In this document: piece after piece, positions 51,070 through 60,429 of the stretch
How the letters are laid out: every line of letters begins with the position of its first letter
How positions within the stretch are numbered: the first letter of the stretch is position 1
Origin: UBA4417 sp031550085
GTDB taxonomy: Bacteria > Bacteroidota > Bacteroidia > Bacteroidales > UBA4417
NCBI GenBank assembly: GCA_031550085.1
Contig: JAVBOY010000030.1
Span: 1-64,000 of the forward strand
DNA: 64,000 nt
Direction of reading: 5' to 3'
The notes under the pieces: model-generated
Databases searched by the model: none
Told to the model about the DNA's origin: nothing
The model's input: the letters and a program-made list of their open reading frames with translations, nothing else
Program-made: the position numbers and the translations under genes

Positions 51070-53445
51070 ATGAGTAAAAATCTTGTGATTGTTGAGTCTC
51101 CCGCTAAAGCAAAAACCATTGAAGGCTATTTAGGTAAGGATTTTTTAGTAACCTCAAGTTTTGGACATGTACGCGATTTGGCTAAAAATGGCCTGGGTAT
51201 TGACATTGCTCACGGTTTTGAACCCATTTACGAGGTAATGGCCGAAAAGCAAAAGATGATAAAGGACTTGAAAAAAATGGCCGACAAAGCAGAAACTGTT
51301 TGGCTGGCGACGGATGAGGACCGCGAAGGGGAAGCTATTTCATGGCATTTGGCTAAAGTTTTGAAGTTGGATGTAAAAAGAACAAAACGAATTGTTTTTC
51401 ATGAAATTACGAAACAGGCAATCACAAACGCCATCGAACACCCGCGGACAATTGACGAAAATTTGGTCAATGCGCAACAAGCTCGCCGGGTGCTAGACCG
51501 CTTGGTTGGATTTGAGATTTCACCCATTTTATGGAAAAAAGTAAAGCCGTCTCTTTCTGCAGGACGTGTTCAATCGGTAGCGGTTCGCTTGATTGTCGAG
51601 CGGGAAGATGAAATCCGCCATTTCAAATCTTCCTTTGCTTACCGTGTCAGCGCCATTTTTGACATACAAAATAGCTACGGAAAAGCCAAACTGAAAGCCG
51701 AGCTTCCCAAGCGTTTCGCGACGAAAGCTGAAGCCAAACAATTTCTGGAAAATTGCAATGGCGCCACATTTAAAGTTGCCGACATTGAAACCAAACCGGG
51801 AAAAAAATCTCCGGCGCCTCCGTTTACCACATCTACCTTGCAACAAGAAGCCAGCCGCAAATTGGGTTACGGAGTTTCAAAAACCATGATGATTGCCCAA
51901 CAATTGTACGAAGGTGGAAAAATTACATACATGCGTACCGACTCGGTAAACCTTTCGGAAACGGCGTTGGGAATGGCAAGAGATGAAATTACGCGTTTGT
52001 ATGGCAAGGAATTCCACAAATCGCGCCAGTATTCCACAAAAACGAAAGGAGCGCAGGAAGCGCACGAAGCCATAAGGCCCAGTTACATGCAATCGCAAAC
52101 CATTGACGGAACCCGTGACCAACAACGCTTATACGAGCTAATCTGGAAACGTACCATTGCCTCACAAATGGCAGATGCGATTTTGGAAAAAACAAATGTA
52201 ACCATTGATATCTCAACCAATCCACTCCAGCTTGTGGCACAAGGCGAGGTTGTTAAATTCGAAGGGTTTTTAAAGGTATATTTTGAATCGACGGATGATG
52301 AAGCAGAACAAGAAGAAGGCATGCTCCCTCCGATGAAACAGGGAGAAGTTCTTGGATTGGAAGAAATTACGGCTGTCCAAAAATTTGCGCTTTCTCCCCC
52401 GCGTTATACCGAAGCCAGCTTGGTAAAGAAACTGGAAGAACTGGGAATCGGTCGGCCATCTACGTATGCCCCTACCATTTCGACCATCCAGAAGCGCGAA
52501 TATGTGGTAAAGGAAGACCGTGACGGCATAATCCGGGATTATGACTTTTTGATTTTGAAAAATTCAAAAGTGACGGAAACCGTAAAACAGGAAAAAACAG
52601 GCTTTGAAAAATCCAAACTCTTCCCGACAGATACCGGAGAATTGGTGACTAAATTCCTGCTCCAGTTTTTCGACAACATCATGGACTACAATTTTACGGC
52701 GAGTGTGGAAAAAGAATTCGACGAAGTAGCCCAGGGCCTCAAAGAGTGGAATAAAATGATCGGCGAATTCTACAAACCCTTCCACCAAAAAGTTGAGGAT
52801 ACCTTGCAAAGCAAAGAGAAGGTGAAAGGTGAACGCTTGTTGGGTGTTGATCCGAAATCGGGACAAAATGTATACGTTAAATTAGGCCGTTTCGGTCCCA
52901 TGGTGCAAATCGGCGAAAGCGATGCGGAAGAGAAACCAAAATTTGCCGGATTGCAAAAAGGGCAATCCATGGATAGCATGGATTTGGCTACAGCTTTAAA
53001 ACTGTTTGAATTTCCGAAAACCATCGGCGAGTACGAGGGGAAAGAATTAAAGGTAAACAATGGCCGATTCGGGCCTTATGTGCTGCATAACAACAAATTC
53101 TATTCCTTGGCCAAAACCGACAATTTAAATACCATTACGCAGGAACGTGCCATCGAAATTATTGTCGCCAAACAACAAGCCGAAGCCAATAAGTTAATCC
53201 GGGAATTTTCCGAACGCCCTGATGTCAAAGTGCTGAACGGCCGCTATGGGCCCTATGTTCAAATTGGGAAAGAGAATTTCAAAATTCCGAAAACCGTTGA
53301 ACCGGCATCATTGACCTTGGAAGACTGTTTGAAATTGGCTGAAACACCCAAGTCTTCATCAAAACAAAAAACTGCTGCAAAAGCGGTTGCGAAACCTGCT
53401 GCTGCAAAAAGCAAAACGAAAAGCCCACAAAAGAAAACGAAATAA
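51070..53445 (+). CDS. topA: DNA topoisomerase I
   Basis: A 791-residue type IA topoisomerase relaxing negative supercoils. It starts with the TOPRIM domain (KNLVIVESPAKAKTIEGYLG; ATDEDREGEAISWHL). The active-site tyrosine is Tyr287 in ITYMRTDSVNLS, followed by YTEASLVKKLEELGIGRPSTYAPTI (in parts). The C-terminal region has repeated modules of the GxFGPYVxxG type (around 605, 665 and 718) in place of zinc fingers, and a Lys/Ala-rich tail. Length is usual for Bacteroidota. It is convergent with the DEAD-box gene. Confidence 0.96.
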   Translation: MSKNLVIVESPAKAKTIEGYLGKDFLVTSSFGHVRDLAKNGLGIDIAHGFEPIYEVMAEKQKMIKDLKKMADKAETVWLATDEDREGEAISWHLAKVLKLDVKRTKRIVFHEITKQAITNAIEHPRTIDENLVNAQQARRVLDRLVGFEISPILWKKVKPSLSAGRVQSVAVRLIVEREDEIRHFKSSFAYRVSAIFDIQNSYGKAKLKAELPKRFATKAEAKQFLENCNGATFKVADIETKPGKKSPAPPFTTSTLQQEASRKLGYGVSKTMMIAQQLYEGGKITYMRTDSVNLSETALGMARDEITRLYGKEFHKSRQYSTKTKGAQEAHEAIRPSYMQSQTIDGTRDQQRLYELIWKRTIASQMADAILEKTNVTIDISTNPLQLVAQGEVVKFEGFLKVYFESTDDEAEQEEGMLPPMKQGEVLGLEEITAVQKFALSPPRYTEASLVKKLEELGIGRPSTYAPTISTIQKREYVVKEDRDGIIRDYDFLILKNSKVTETVKQEKTGFEKSKLFPTDTGELVTKFLLQFFDNIMDYNFTASVEKEFDEVAQGLKEWNKMIGEFYKPFHQKVEDTLQSKEKVKGERLLGVDPKSGQNVYVKLGRFGPMVQIGESDAEEKPKFAGLQKGQSMDSMDLATALKLFEFPKTIGEYEGKELKVNNGRFGPYVLHNNKFYSLAKTDNLNTITQERAIEIIVAKQQAEANKLIREFSERPDVKVLNGRYGPYVQIGKENFKIPKTVEPASLTLEDCLKLAETPKSSSKQKTAAKAVAKPAAAKSKTKSPQKKTK

Positions 53446-53455
53446 TCTCGTTTTC
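53433..53455 (-). terminator. Possible terminator at the topA/DEAD-box junction
   Basis: Arms GAAAACGA/TCGTTTTC (8 bp) with a 7-nt loop overlap the topA stop. On the minus strand a short T-rich stretch follows, so it may end the helicase transcript. Confidence 0.35.
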
Positions 53456-53477
53456 AGTTCAAAAAACGCAAAAGCAA

Positions 53478-55304
53478 TTACCTCCCTTTTTTGGGTTTTC
53501 CCTTATTTTTTGACCGGGGTTTTTCTTCATTGAACCGGTTCTCCCGGTTTTGATGTGCCGAGTGATCCGCCCTTGACGAAGCATGCTCCTTTTTGCCTCT
53601 TGAAGAATAACTAGAGGAATTCCTTTCCGAACGTCCTTTGTTTGTTCTTGGATTAGAGAACTCGAGATTTTCTTGCCGCTCTCCCCTGCTTTTGTAGGAT
53701 TTCTTATTTTGTGGCCTTCCTTCGGCAACTTCGATGCGAACAGGCCGCCCGTTTAGATGTTTCCCGGAAAACACTTTTAGAATTTTTTCAACAGAGGAAG
53801 CCCCCACTTCGAAAAACGAAAAATTATCGCTCAAGTCAATGTGGCCGATGCGGATATCACGATCTTTGGTGCTTTCATTAATTAGCTTGAGAAGCGTTTG
53901 CGGAAAAAGGCCGTCTTTTTTCCCGAAATTAATAAAAAGCCTTGCCCAAGGTTGATTTTTATTGCCTTCACGCGATTCGTCCACATTCAAATCTACGCTG
54001 TTACGATAGTAATCCAAAAAACGGTTGAACTCAACCGAAACAAATCGTTTGATCAAATCTTCAGTTGAGAGCCAGTCCAGTTTTTTGTATACAATCGGCA
54101 AAAAGCCTTCGATCTCGGCATCATTGACCTCTACGTTTTCAACCGTATTAATCAAATGGAAAAGTTGTTTCTCGCAAACCTGTTGTCCGGTAGGAATTTT
54201 TGCTTGGGCAAATTCTTTTCCGATTTGTTTCTCAAGGATTTTGATTTTGTGTTTTTCCTTCAAATGGATAATGGCTACACTGATTCCAGACCGGCCCGCA
54301 CGGCCTGTCCGGCCGCTCCGGTGGATGTACGATTCCAATTCATCGGGCAGGTTGTAATTAATTACATGCGACAAATCATCCACATCAATGCCTCGGGCTG
54401 CCACATCGGTACAAACGAGCAATTGGAGGTGCTTCTCTTTGAATTTTTGCATCACAAAATCACGCTGATTTTGAGATAGATCGCCGTGTAATGCTTCGGC
54501 ATTGTAGCCGTCTTGAATTAAACTGCTGGCAATATTTTGCGTTTCGGCCCGGGTACGGCAAAAAACCATGGCATAAATATTGGGATGGCTGTCAATTACC
54601 CGTTTCAGCACGCTATAACGATCTTTGGCATGTGCTACATAATAATAATGTTTCACATTGCTTGCCCCTTCGTTGCGTTTGCCCATGCTAACGGTTACCG
54701 GATCCATCATATAGCGTAAGGCTATTTTTTCAACCTCATTGGGCATGGTAGCTGAAAACAAGCAAGTACGACGGTATTGGGGTGCATGGTCTAAAATTGC
54801 TTTTACATCTTCTTCAAAACCCATATCCAGCATTTCGTCGGCTTCGTCCAGAATGAGCCAATGCAAATCTTCCAGAGAGATTTTTCCCCTTGACAACATA
54901 TCAAGCATCCGGCCGGGCGTTGCGGCAATAATTTGCGGGCCTTGTTTGAGTTCTTTTAATTGATTTTCAAAACTGGCCCCTCCGTAAATTGCGGTAATTT
55001 TTACACCTTCCAGGTATTTGGAAAAACTTTTCAGGTCGTTTGCAATCTGGTTGCATAATTCACGCGTGGGGCTCAAAATCAACGCTTGCGTTTTTCTGGA
55101 AGAAGCATCAATGGTTTCTAAAATGGGCATGCCATAGGCAGCCGTTTTCCCGGTTCCGGTTTGCGCCAACCCGATAATATCGCCCGAGTTTTCATCAACC
55201 ATCAAAGGAATAACAGCCTCCTGAATCGGCATGGGGTTCACAAAACCAAGTTCGGCAGCCGCTTTTAAAAGGCTTTGTGAAAGAGGTAGTTCGCTAAAAT
55301 GCAC
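53478..55304 (-). CDS. DEAD-box RNA helicase with DbpA-type RNA-binding domain
   Basis: A 608-residue helicase of the CsdA/DeaD type. Visible motifs are the Q motif region, AQTGTGKT (48-55), PTRELCNQI, GTPGRML-like ATPGRMLDML, LDEADEMLD, SATMPNE, CTDVAARGIDV and YIHRSGRTGRAGR. A DbpA-type RRM follows around 460-540 (ARLFINFGKKDGLFP; RPVRIEVAEGR). The last 70 residues are a basic disordered tail (SYSSRGKKEHASSRADHS). It probably helps ribosome assembly or mRNA turnover, often in cold. The start codon is GTG at 55304. Confidence 0.93.
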   Translation of the reverse strand: MHFSELPLSQSLLKAAAELGFVNPMPIQEAVIPLMVDENSGDIIGLAQTGTGKTAAYGMPILETIDASSRKTQALILSPTRELCNQIANDLKSFSKYLEGVKITAIYGGASFENQLKELKQGPQIIAATPGRMLDMLSRGKISLEDLHWLILDEADEMLDMGFEEDVKAILDHAPQYRRTCLFSATMPNEVEKIALRYMMDPVTVSMGKRNEGASNVKHYYYVAHAKDRYSVLKRVIDSHPNIYAMVFCRTRAETQNIASSLIQDGYNAEALHGDLSQNQRDFVMQKFKEKHLQLLVCTDVAARGIDVDDLSHVINYNLPDELESYIHRSGRTGRAGRSGISVAIIHLKEKHKIKILEKQIGKEFAQAKIPTGQQVCEKQLFHLINTVENVEVNDAEIEGFLPIVYKKLDWLSTEDLIKRFVSVEFNRFLDYYRNSVDLNVDESREGNKNQPWARLFINFGKKDGLFPQTLLKLINESTKDRDIRIGHIDLSDNFSFFEVGASSVEKILKVFSGKHLNGRPVRIEVAEGRPQNKKSYKSRGERQENLEFSNPRTNKGRSERNSSSYSSRGKKEHASSRADHSAHQNRENRFNEEKPRSKNKGKPKKGR

Positions 55305-55387
55305 AGTAATAATTATTAGAAAGGATAGATTTTCTTGGTTTCAGTCCTATAAGAATTCATGCTGAAAACCAAGATCAAAACTTTGCG

Positions 55388-55395
55388 CAAAAGTA
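55388..55395 (-). promoter_or_regulatory. -7 element for the DEAD-box helicase gene
   Basis: Reads TACTTTTG on the minus strand (TAnnTTTG), 84 bp before the GTG start. Confidence 0.45.
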
Positions 55396-55616
55396 ATACT
55401 TTTTGGCGAAATGATTCTATTTCTCTGGCAATGACGATGACTTTTTTGTAAGGTTCATTAAGGGAGGAACAGGACGCCACTCAACAAAATCAGTGTTTGA
55501 TTTGTTAAAACCACATGTGATTTTTATTTTGATTAAACTTGGGCTTTGCAAGAGCCTTATTATCGTTAGATTTATTTTGTTTTGTTTTTTTTACCAAAAT
55601 GAGCTTTAAAATTTTC

Positions 55617-55624
55617 TATTTTTG
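55617..55624 (+). promoter_or_regulatory. -7 element for the secreted protease gene
   Basis: Reads TATTTTTG followed by CA (TAnnTTTG), 31 bp before the ATG at 55655. Confidence 0.5.
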
Positions 55625-55654
55625 CAGTAACATCTTATCAAAAAAATACGCACC

Positions 55655-58465
55655 ATGAAAAGAAAATTATTACTTATTCTTTGTTTTTTCCAATTGATTT
55701 TAGCTCAAGCAGCTTATTTCAAAAATCAACCCTATGACATTACTCAGCCGGATGGAACAGTGATTCATTGTTTTGTTTCGGGCGACGAATATTTCAACTG
55801 GATTCACGATGCCAATGGCTATACCATTATCCAAGCACAAGACGGATGGTACTACTATGGAAAACAAGAAAACGGACTGGTTGTCCCTACACAATATAAA
55901 GTGAACAGTGTTAATCCGGAACAAGCCGGGTTGAACCCATGGGAAAAAATATCCAAAGACGAATATGAACGAAGACGTGATTACTGGATTGTCCCCAAAG
56001 GAGCAAAAAACCTAAGTTACGTTCATGAAGGACGGTTAAATAACCTGGTTATCTACATCAAGTTTAGCGATCAAACGGAATTTACAAATACACGTCAGTA
56101 TTATGACGGGTTGTTTAACACCAATGCCAAGTCGTTAAATTCTTACTACAAGGATGTTTCTTACAACGACCTAGACTTGCGGAGTTATCACTACCCGGAA
56201 GCTCCGTTGACGACAAATTTATCCTATACCGATTCGCATCCGCGGGCTTACTATTCGCCCTATAATGCAGTGACAAATCCAATCGGGTATAAAAGCAATG
56301 AGGCGACAATTCGCGAACATACTTTACTGAAAAATGCGATCGAATGGGTAAATGCAAATTCCCCGGTTCCTGATACGCTCAACATTGATGGAGATGGGAA
56401 CAACATGGTTGACAATGTTTGTTTTATCATTAGGGGTGGTAATGATGGCTGGTCCTCTTTGCTGTGGGCTCACCGCTGGTCGTTGTTTTCATACGAGGTA
56501 TACATAACCCAGAATCAAAAACAGACACAGGTTTACGATTACACGTTTCAACCCGAAACACAAGTAGTCCTTACTACTTTGTGCCACGAAATGTTTCATG
56601 CTTTGGGTGCTCCCGATTTGTATCACTATAGTGATAATGGAATTAGCCCCGCCGATACTTGGGATTTAATGGAATATGGAGCCGGTCATATGAGCGCGCA
56701 TTTGAAATTCAAATATGCCGGCCGTAAATGGGTGACATCCATTCCTGAAATAACGACTTCGGGGACATATACGCTGAACCCTTTGGCTAATCCGACAAAC
56801 AACTGTTATATGATCAAGTCTCCCAATTCTTCTTCAGAATATTTTGTCGTGGAATACCGGAAAAAAGAAGGCCTGTTTGAGTCGAGTTTACCCGGTAGCG
56901 GATTGCTTGTTTGGCGGGTCAATCCTAATTTGAACGGAAATGCTTCGGGTCCTCCCGATGAGGTATATGTATATCGACCCAATGGCACTCTCTCGGCTAA
57001 CGGGCAGCCCAATAGTGCATACTTTTCAGCCGGTTCGGGAAGGACGGAGCTTAATGACAATACAAATCCCAGTGCATTTCTGGCTAACGGAAGTCCGAGC
57101 AATCTGTATATTTACAATGTTACAGATGCCGGTGAAACCATTTCCTTTTCGGTAGTCCTGTCATCTGTGGAAAACCCGGTGGATTTCATGACAACGGTTA
57201 TTGATGAATCCGACATTTTTGTGGAATGGAACCTCAATTCATCATCGAATGATGTTTTACTGGCTTACAACACCTCTCCCAAATTTGGTATCCCTGCAGA
57301 TGGAACCAGCTATTCGGCCGGAGATGAGTTGTCCGGAGGCGGAAAAGTATTGTTCATGGGAAATAATTATGAATACCTTCACTCGGGGTTGACTCAAAAT
57401 ACAACCTATTACTACAAATTATGGTCTGTAACCTCGGACAAGAAGTATTCACCGGGTGTGACAACCAACGCACGGACCCTTTGTTCCATCGGCAGTTTGC
57501 CGCTCGGAGAAAATTTTGATTTGGATTTGGGATGCTGGAAACAACAAAACAGTGCATCTGTTACATCCCGCTGGTCATATTCTGATACGCAATTGGCAGG
57601 CGGTATCAAAGGAGAGGTGAAAGCGGTCGGTATGAACAAATCCAACGCATACACCCGGCTTGTTTCCCAACCCATTAATACCACAGGAATATCCCAACTA
57701 AGGCTTATTTTCCGCCATTATGTCGAAAACAATGGGGCAGGAGCTGTTTTGACGGTCAAAACCAGTAATGACAGCATCAACTGGACAAGTTCTTCCTGGG
57801 AAAAACAAACTTCGGGTACGCTTACCGAACAGGAACAAGTAAGCACGATTTTGACTCAAAACTTAAATGCACCGAAAACCTATATTGCGTTTGAGTTCTC
57901 GGGGAATTTGCTTCGCTGCAAGAACTGGTCTATCGATGATATTATGTTAAGTTCCGAAACAGACGTGGTTACGATTGGAGCTACGGTAAATCCGGGTGGA
58001 ACCGGAACCGTTTACGGTGCTGGGATGTATCCGAAAAATTATGCAGCCACACTTACCGCTGTTTCCACTCCCGGGTATCAGTTCCTGAATTGGACGGAAA
58101 ACGGGAATGTGGTGAGTTCCGATTCTGTTTATACATTTACTGCCGCCGGTAACCGGAATCTTGAAGCTGTTTTCACCTTCTTTGATGCTGTAAAAGGCAA
58201 CGAAGAAGCGGCTATCCGCTTATTCCCGAATCCGACAACTGGAAAAGTTACGATTGAAAACACAAATCCTGATAAAAATATCAAGGCGATCCAACTCAAA
58301 GACCTTTTGGGACGTGTAATTTGGGAAAAAAATTATACTGCCGGAAAATCTGCCGAAAAGAAAATAGAGGTTGACTTTTCGGCAATCTCAAACGGTAATT
58401 ATATAGTTACCTTGTTGTATGGAGATGGAAGCCGTCGATCCGTGAAATTGATTTTGGTGAAATAA
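55655..58465 (+). CDS. M6-like secreted metalloprotease with T9SS C-terminal sorting domain
   Basis: A 936-residue secreted protein. A signal peptide (to about residue 18) is followed by a propeptide-like region (QPDGTVIHCFVSGDEYFNWIHD in parts). The M6-family catalytic domain has His311-Glu312-His315 (CHEMFHALGAPDLYHY) and an Asp ligand. Then come an FN3-like segment, an adhesin/MAM-like beta domain (about 610-770), a divergent InlB B-repeat (GTGTVYGAGMYPKNYAATL; FLNWTENGNVV) and the type-A sorting domain from about 850 (IRLFPNPTTGKVTIEN...). T9SS would export it to the surface and remove or anchor the tail. It is flanked by its own promoter and a strong terminator. Confidence 0.9.
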   Translation: MKRKLLLILCFFQLILAQAAYFKNQPYDITQPDGTVIHCFVSGDEYFNWIHDANGYTIIQAQDGWYYYGKQENGLVVPTQYKVNSVNPEQAGLNPWEKISKDEYERRRDYWIVPKGAKNLSYVHEGRLNNLVIYIKFSDQTEFTNTRQYYDGLFNTNAKSLNSYYKDVSYNDLDLRSYHYPEAPLTTNLSYTDSHPRAYYSPYNAVTNPIGYKSNEATIREHTLLKNAIEWVNANSPVPDTLNIDGDGNNMVDNVCFIIRGGNDGWSSLLWAHRWSLFSYEVYITQNQKQTQVYDYTFQPETQVVLTTLCHEMFHALGAPDLYHYSDNGISPADTWDLMEYGAGHMSAHLKFKYAGRKWVTSIPEITTSGTYTLNPLANPTNNCYMIKSPNSSSEYFVVEYRKKEGLFESSLPGSGLLVWRVNPNLNGNASGPPDEVYVYRPNGTLSANGQPNSAYFSAGSGRTELNDNTNPSAFLANGSPSNLYIYNVTDAGETISFSVVLSSVENPVDFMTTVIDESDIFVEWNLNSSSNDVLLAYNTSPKFGIPADGTSYSAGDELSGGGKVLFMGNNYEYLHSGLTQNTTYYYKLWSVTSDKKYSPGVTTNARTLCSIGSLPLGENFDLDLGCWKQQNSASVTSRWSYSDTQLAGGIKGEVKAVGMNKSNAYTRLVSQPINTTGISQLRLIFRHYVENNGAGAVLTVKTSNDSINWTSSSWEKQTSGTLTEQEQVSTILTQNLNAPKTYIAFEFSGNLLRCKNWSIDDIMLSSETDVVTIGATVNPGGTGTVYGAGMYPKNYAATLTAVSTPGYQFLNWTENGNVVSSDSVYTFTAAGNRNLEAVFTFFDAVKGNEEAAIRLFPNPTTGKVTIENTNPDKNIKAIQLKDLLGRVIWEKNYTAGKSAEKKIEVDFSAISNGNYIVTLLYGDGSRRSVKLILVK

Positions 58466-58488
58466 CCAAAATTGGATTTTTAAAATTA

Positions 58489-58533
58489 AAAAACGGGTAT
58501 TCGTTTTAAAATCAAACGAATACCCGTTTTTTT
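58489..58533 (+). terminator. Strong terminator after the secreted protease
   Basis: Long inverted repeat with arms ACGGGTATTCGTTT/AAACGAATACCCGT and a short loop, followed by a run of T on the plus strand. The A-run on the other side may allow bidirectional use. Confidence 0.85.
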
Positions 58534-58579
58534 AATGATTTAACATGTGCCGGACGGGCAATAATTCTGCAAAACTTAG

Positions 58580-58587
58580 TACGTTTG
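58580..58587 (+). promoter_or_regulatory. -7 element for the pyrC operon
   Basis: Reads TACGTTTG followed by CA (TAnnTTTG), 27 bp before the dihydroorotase ATG. Confidence 0.45.
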
Positions 58588-58613
58588 CATTCTGAAAGAG
58601 CGATTGAGCAACC

Positions 58614-59960
58614 ATGAGCACAAATTACAAAATAGTAAATGCCCGAATCATTAATGAAAACCGTTGTTTTTCAGGAACCGTAACGGTTGCTGACGGAATG
58701 ATTTCGTCGGTGGAAGAAGGAAATCCTTCAACCGATGATTCTGGTTTTCAGGTGATAGATGCTTCAGGATTGTTGCTGATGCCCGGTGTGATCGATTGCC
58801 ATGTACATTTCCGTGAACCCGGTTTGACGCACAAAGCCGATATGGCTTCCGAAAGCAGGGCTGCCGTTGCAGGCGGAGTAACCTCATTTATGGAAATGCC
58901 CAATACCCTGCCACAAACGACCACCATCGATCTTTTGGAACAAAAATTTGAGCTTGCGTCTCAAAAATCATTGGCCAACTATTCATTTTTTTTAGGAGCG
59001 ACCAACGACAATATTTCGGAGATCGAAAAATTGGATGCTTCCAACGTTTGCGGTGTCAAAATTTTCTTTGGAGCTTCCACCGGAAATATGCTGGTTGATA
59101 ATGCCATCGTGTTGGAACAACTCTTCGAAAGATCCCCGGTACTCATTGCAGCGCATTGCGAAGACGAAGCCATCATTCAGCGCAATTTGCAGAAAATGAA
59201 AGTGCAATTCGGAGACGAAATTCCGGTTGCCATGCATCCTCAAATCCGCTCGGAGGAGGCTTGTGTGGCAGCAACAGAACGAGCTGTTAACTTGGCAAGA
59301 AAACACCATGCGCGCCTTCACATTACTCATGTTACGACTTCCAAAGAGCTGGATTTTTTGAATAATGAAACTCCGATTGAGGAAAAACGAATTACGGCAG
59401 AAACCTGTACCCACTATCTGTCGTTTTGCGATGAAAACTATGCTCAATTGGGCATGCGTTTGAAAGTGAATCCAGCGGTAAAAACCTTGCAGGATCAAGA
59501 AGCTTTACTCAATGGGTTGATTAACGGAAAGATCGATCTTTTGGCAACCGACCATGCACCCCATTTGTTAAGTGAGAAAAATCAACCGTATATACAAGCC
59601 CCTTCCGGTGCGCCGATGGTTCAGCATTCGCTGGCAGTAATGCTCGAAATGTGGAAAGCCAGGAAAATTTCGATCGAAAAAGTCGTTGAAAAAATGTGCC
59701 ATGCGCCTGCTTTGTGTTACAAGATTGACAAACGAGGTTTTATCCGCAAAGGCTATTATGCCGATTTGGTATTGGTAAATCCCAATGTCCCTTGGACCGT
59801 TTCGGAAGGCACCGTTTTGCACAAATGCGGCTGGTCGATTTTTGACGGATTTACGTTTAGCAACAAAATTGAAAAAACTTTCGTAAATGGTAATTTGGTT
59901 TACGATAAGGGAAATTTAAATGAAAATTTTTACGGAAAACGATTAACTTTCAATCCATAA
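58614..59960 (+). CDS. pyrC: Dihydroorotase
   Basis: A 448-residue amidohydrolase-superfamily enzyme of the class I type, cyclising carbamoyl-aspartate to dihydroorotate in pyrimidine synthesis. The first metal site reads DCHVHFREPGLTHKADM. The other ligands are in GVKIFFGASTGN, AAHCEDE, LHITHVTTSKEL, ETCTHYLSF and ATDHAPHLLSEK (catalytic Asp). Length and motifs are normal. It heads a run of co-directional genes with a MORN-repeat lipoprotein 10 bp downstream. Confidence 0.94.
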   Translation: MSTNYKIVNARIINENRCFSGTVTVADGMISSVEEGNPSTDDSGFQVIDASGLLLMPGVIDCHVHFREPGLTHKADMASESRAAVAGGVTSFMEMPNTLPQTTTIDLLEQKFELASQKSLANYSFFLGATNDNISEIEKLDASNVCGVKIFFGASTGNMLVDNAIVLEQLFERSPVLIAAHCEDEAIIQRNLQKMKVQFGDEIPVAMHPQIRSEEACVAATERAVNLARKHHARLHITHVTTSKELDFLNNETPIEEKRITAETCTHYLSFCDENYAQLGMRLKVNPAVKTLQDQEALLNGLINGKIDLLATDHAPHLLSEKNQPYIQAPSGAPMVQHSLAVMLEMWKARKISIEKVVEKMCHAPALCYKIDKRGFIRKGYYADLVLVNPNVPWTVSEGTVLHKCGWSIFDGFTFSNKIEKTFVNGNLVYDKGNLNENFYGKRLTFNP

Positions 59961-59970
59961 ACTTGTAGAA

Positions 59971-60384
59971 ATGAAATACTTTTATTTGTCTTTGATTGCT
60001 TTGTTCCTTTTTTCTTGCGGTTCAAACAAAGTGGTAGAATCCCGCCACAAGAACGGGAACCCCAAAATCGTTCACATTTATGAAAACGCTGCCAAAAAAG
60101 ACGGACAGGAAATCCGCTATTTTGAAAACGGCAAAGTGGAAATGGAAGGCAAGCTGAAAAACAACAACCGGGAAGGAAAATGGGTTGCTTATTATGGCGA
60201 TGGGACCGTTTGGAGCGAAGGAACCTATGTGAATGGGAAACGTGAGGGAGAAGGGATTGTGTACCATTCGAACGGAAAAATATACAGCAAAGGTTTCTGG
60301 AAAAACGATGAACCGGTGGGTATTTGGGAATTTTTTGATGATAAAGGCAATAAGGTTCAAGAAGACAACTTGGATGCAAAATAA
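59971..60384 (+). CDS. MORN-repeat lipoprotein
   Basis: A 137-residue lipoprotein (lipobox LFSC, Cys16) containing about four to five MORN/YwqK-type repeats: GQEIRYFENGKVEMEGKL, GKWVAYYGDGTVWSEGTY, GEGIVYHSNGKIYSKGFW and VGIWEFFDDKGN. Such repeats form a beta-strand ladder that mediates binding; no enzyme function is implied. In Bacteroidota small proteins of this kind are common and unassigned. It starts 10 bp after pyrC and is probably in the same transcript, followed by the DUF4846 gene. Confidence 0.85.
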   Translation: MKYFYLSLIALFLFSCGSNKVVESRHKNGNPKIVHIYENAAKKDGQEIRYFENGKVEMEGKLKNNNREGKWVAYYGDGTVWSEGTYVNGKREGEGIVYHSNGKIYSKGFWKNDEPVGIWEFFDDKGNKVQEDNLDAK

Positions 60385-60429
60385 CCGGAATGATAATTTG
60401 ACCCGGAGGATTCCCCTTTCCATCGTTTC

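Larger units (their letters stand above)
55305..55654. other. Divergent intergenic region between helicase and protease genes
   Basis: 350 bp without a gene. It holds -7 elements for both flanking genes (55388-55395 minus, 55617-55624 plus) and a T-rich stretch before the second. I saw no hairpin, operator repeat or small frame of note. The helicase leader would be about 75 nt, possibly a site of cold or auto-regulation, but no structure is obvious. Confidence 0.5.
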
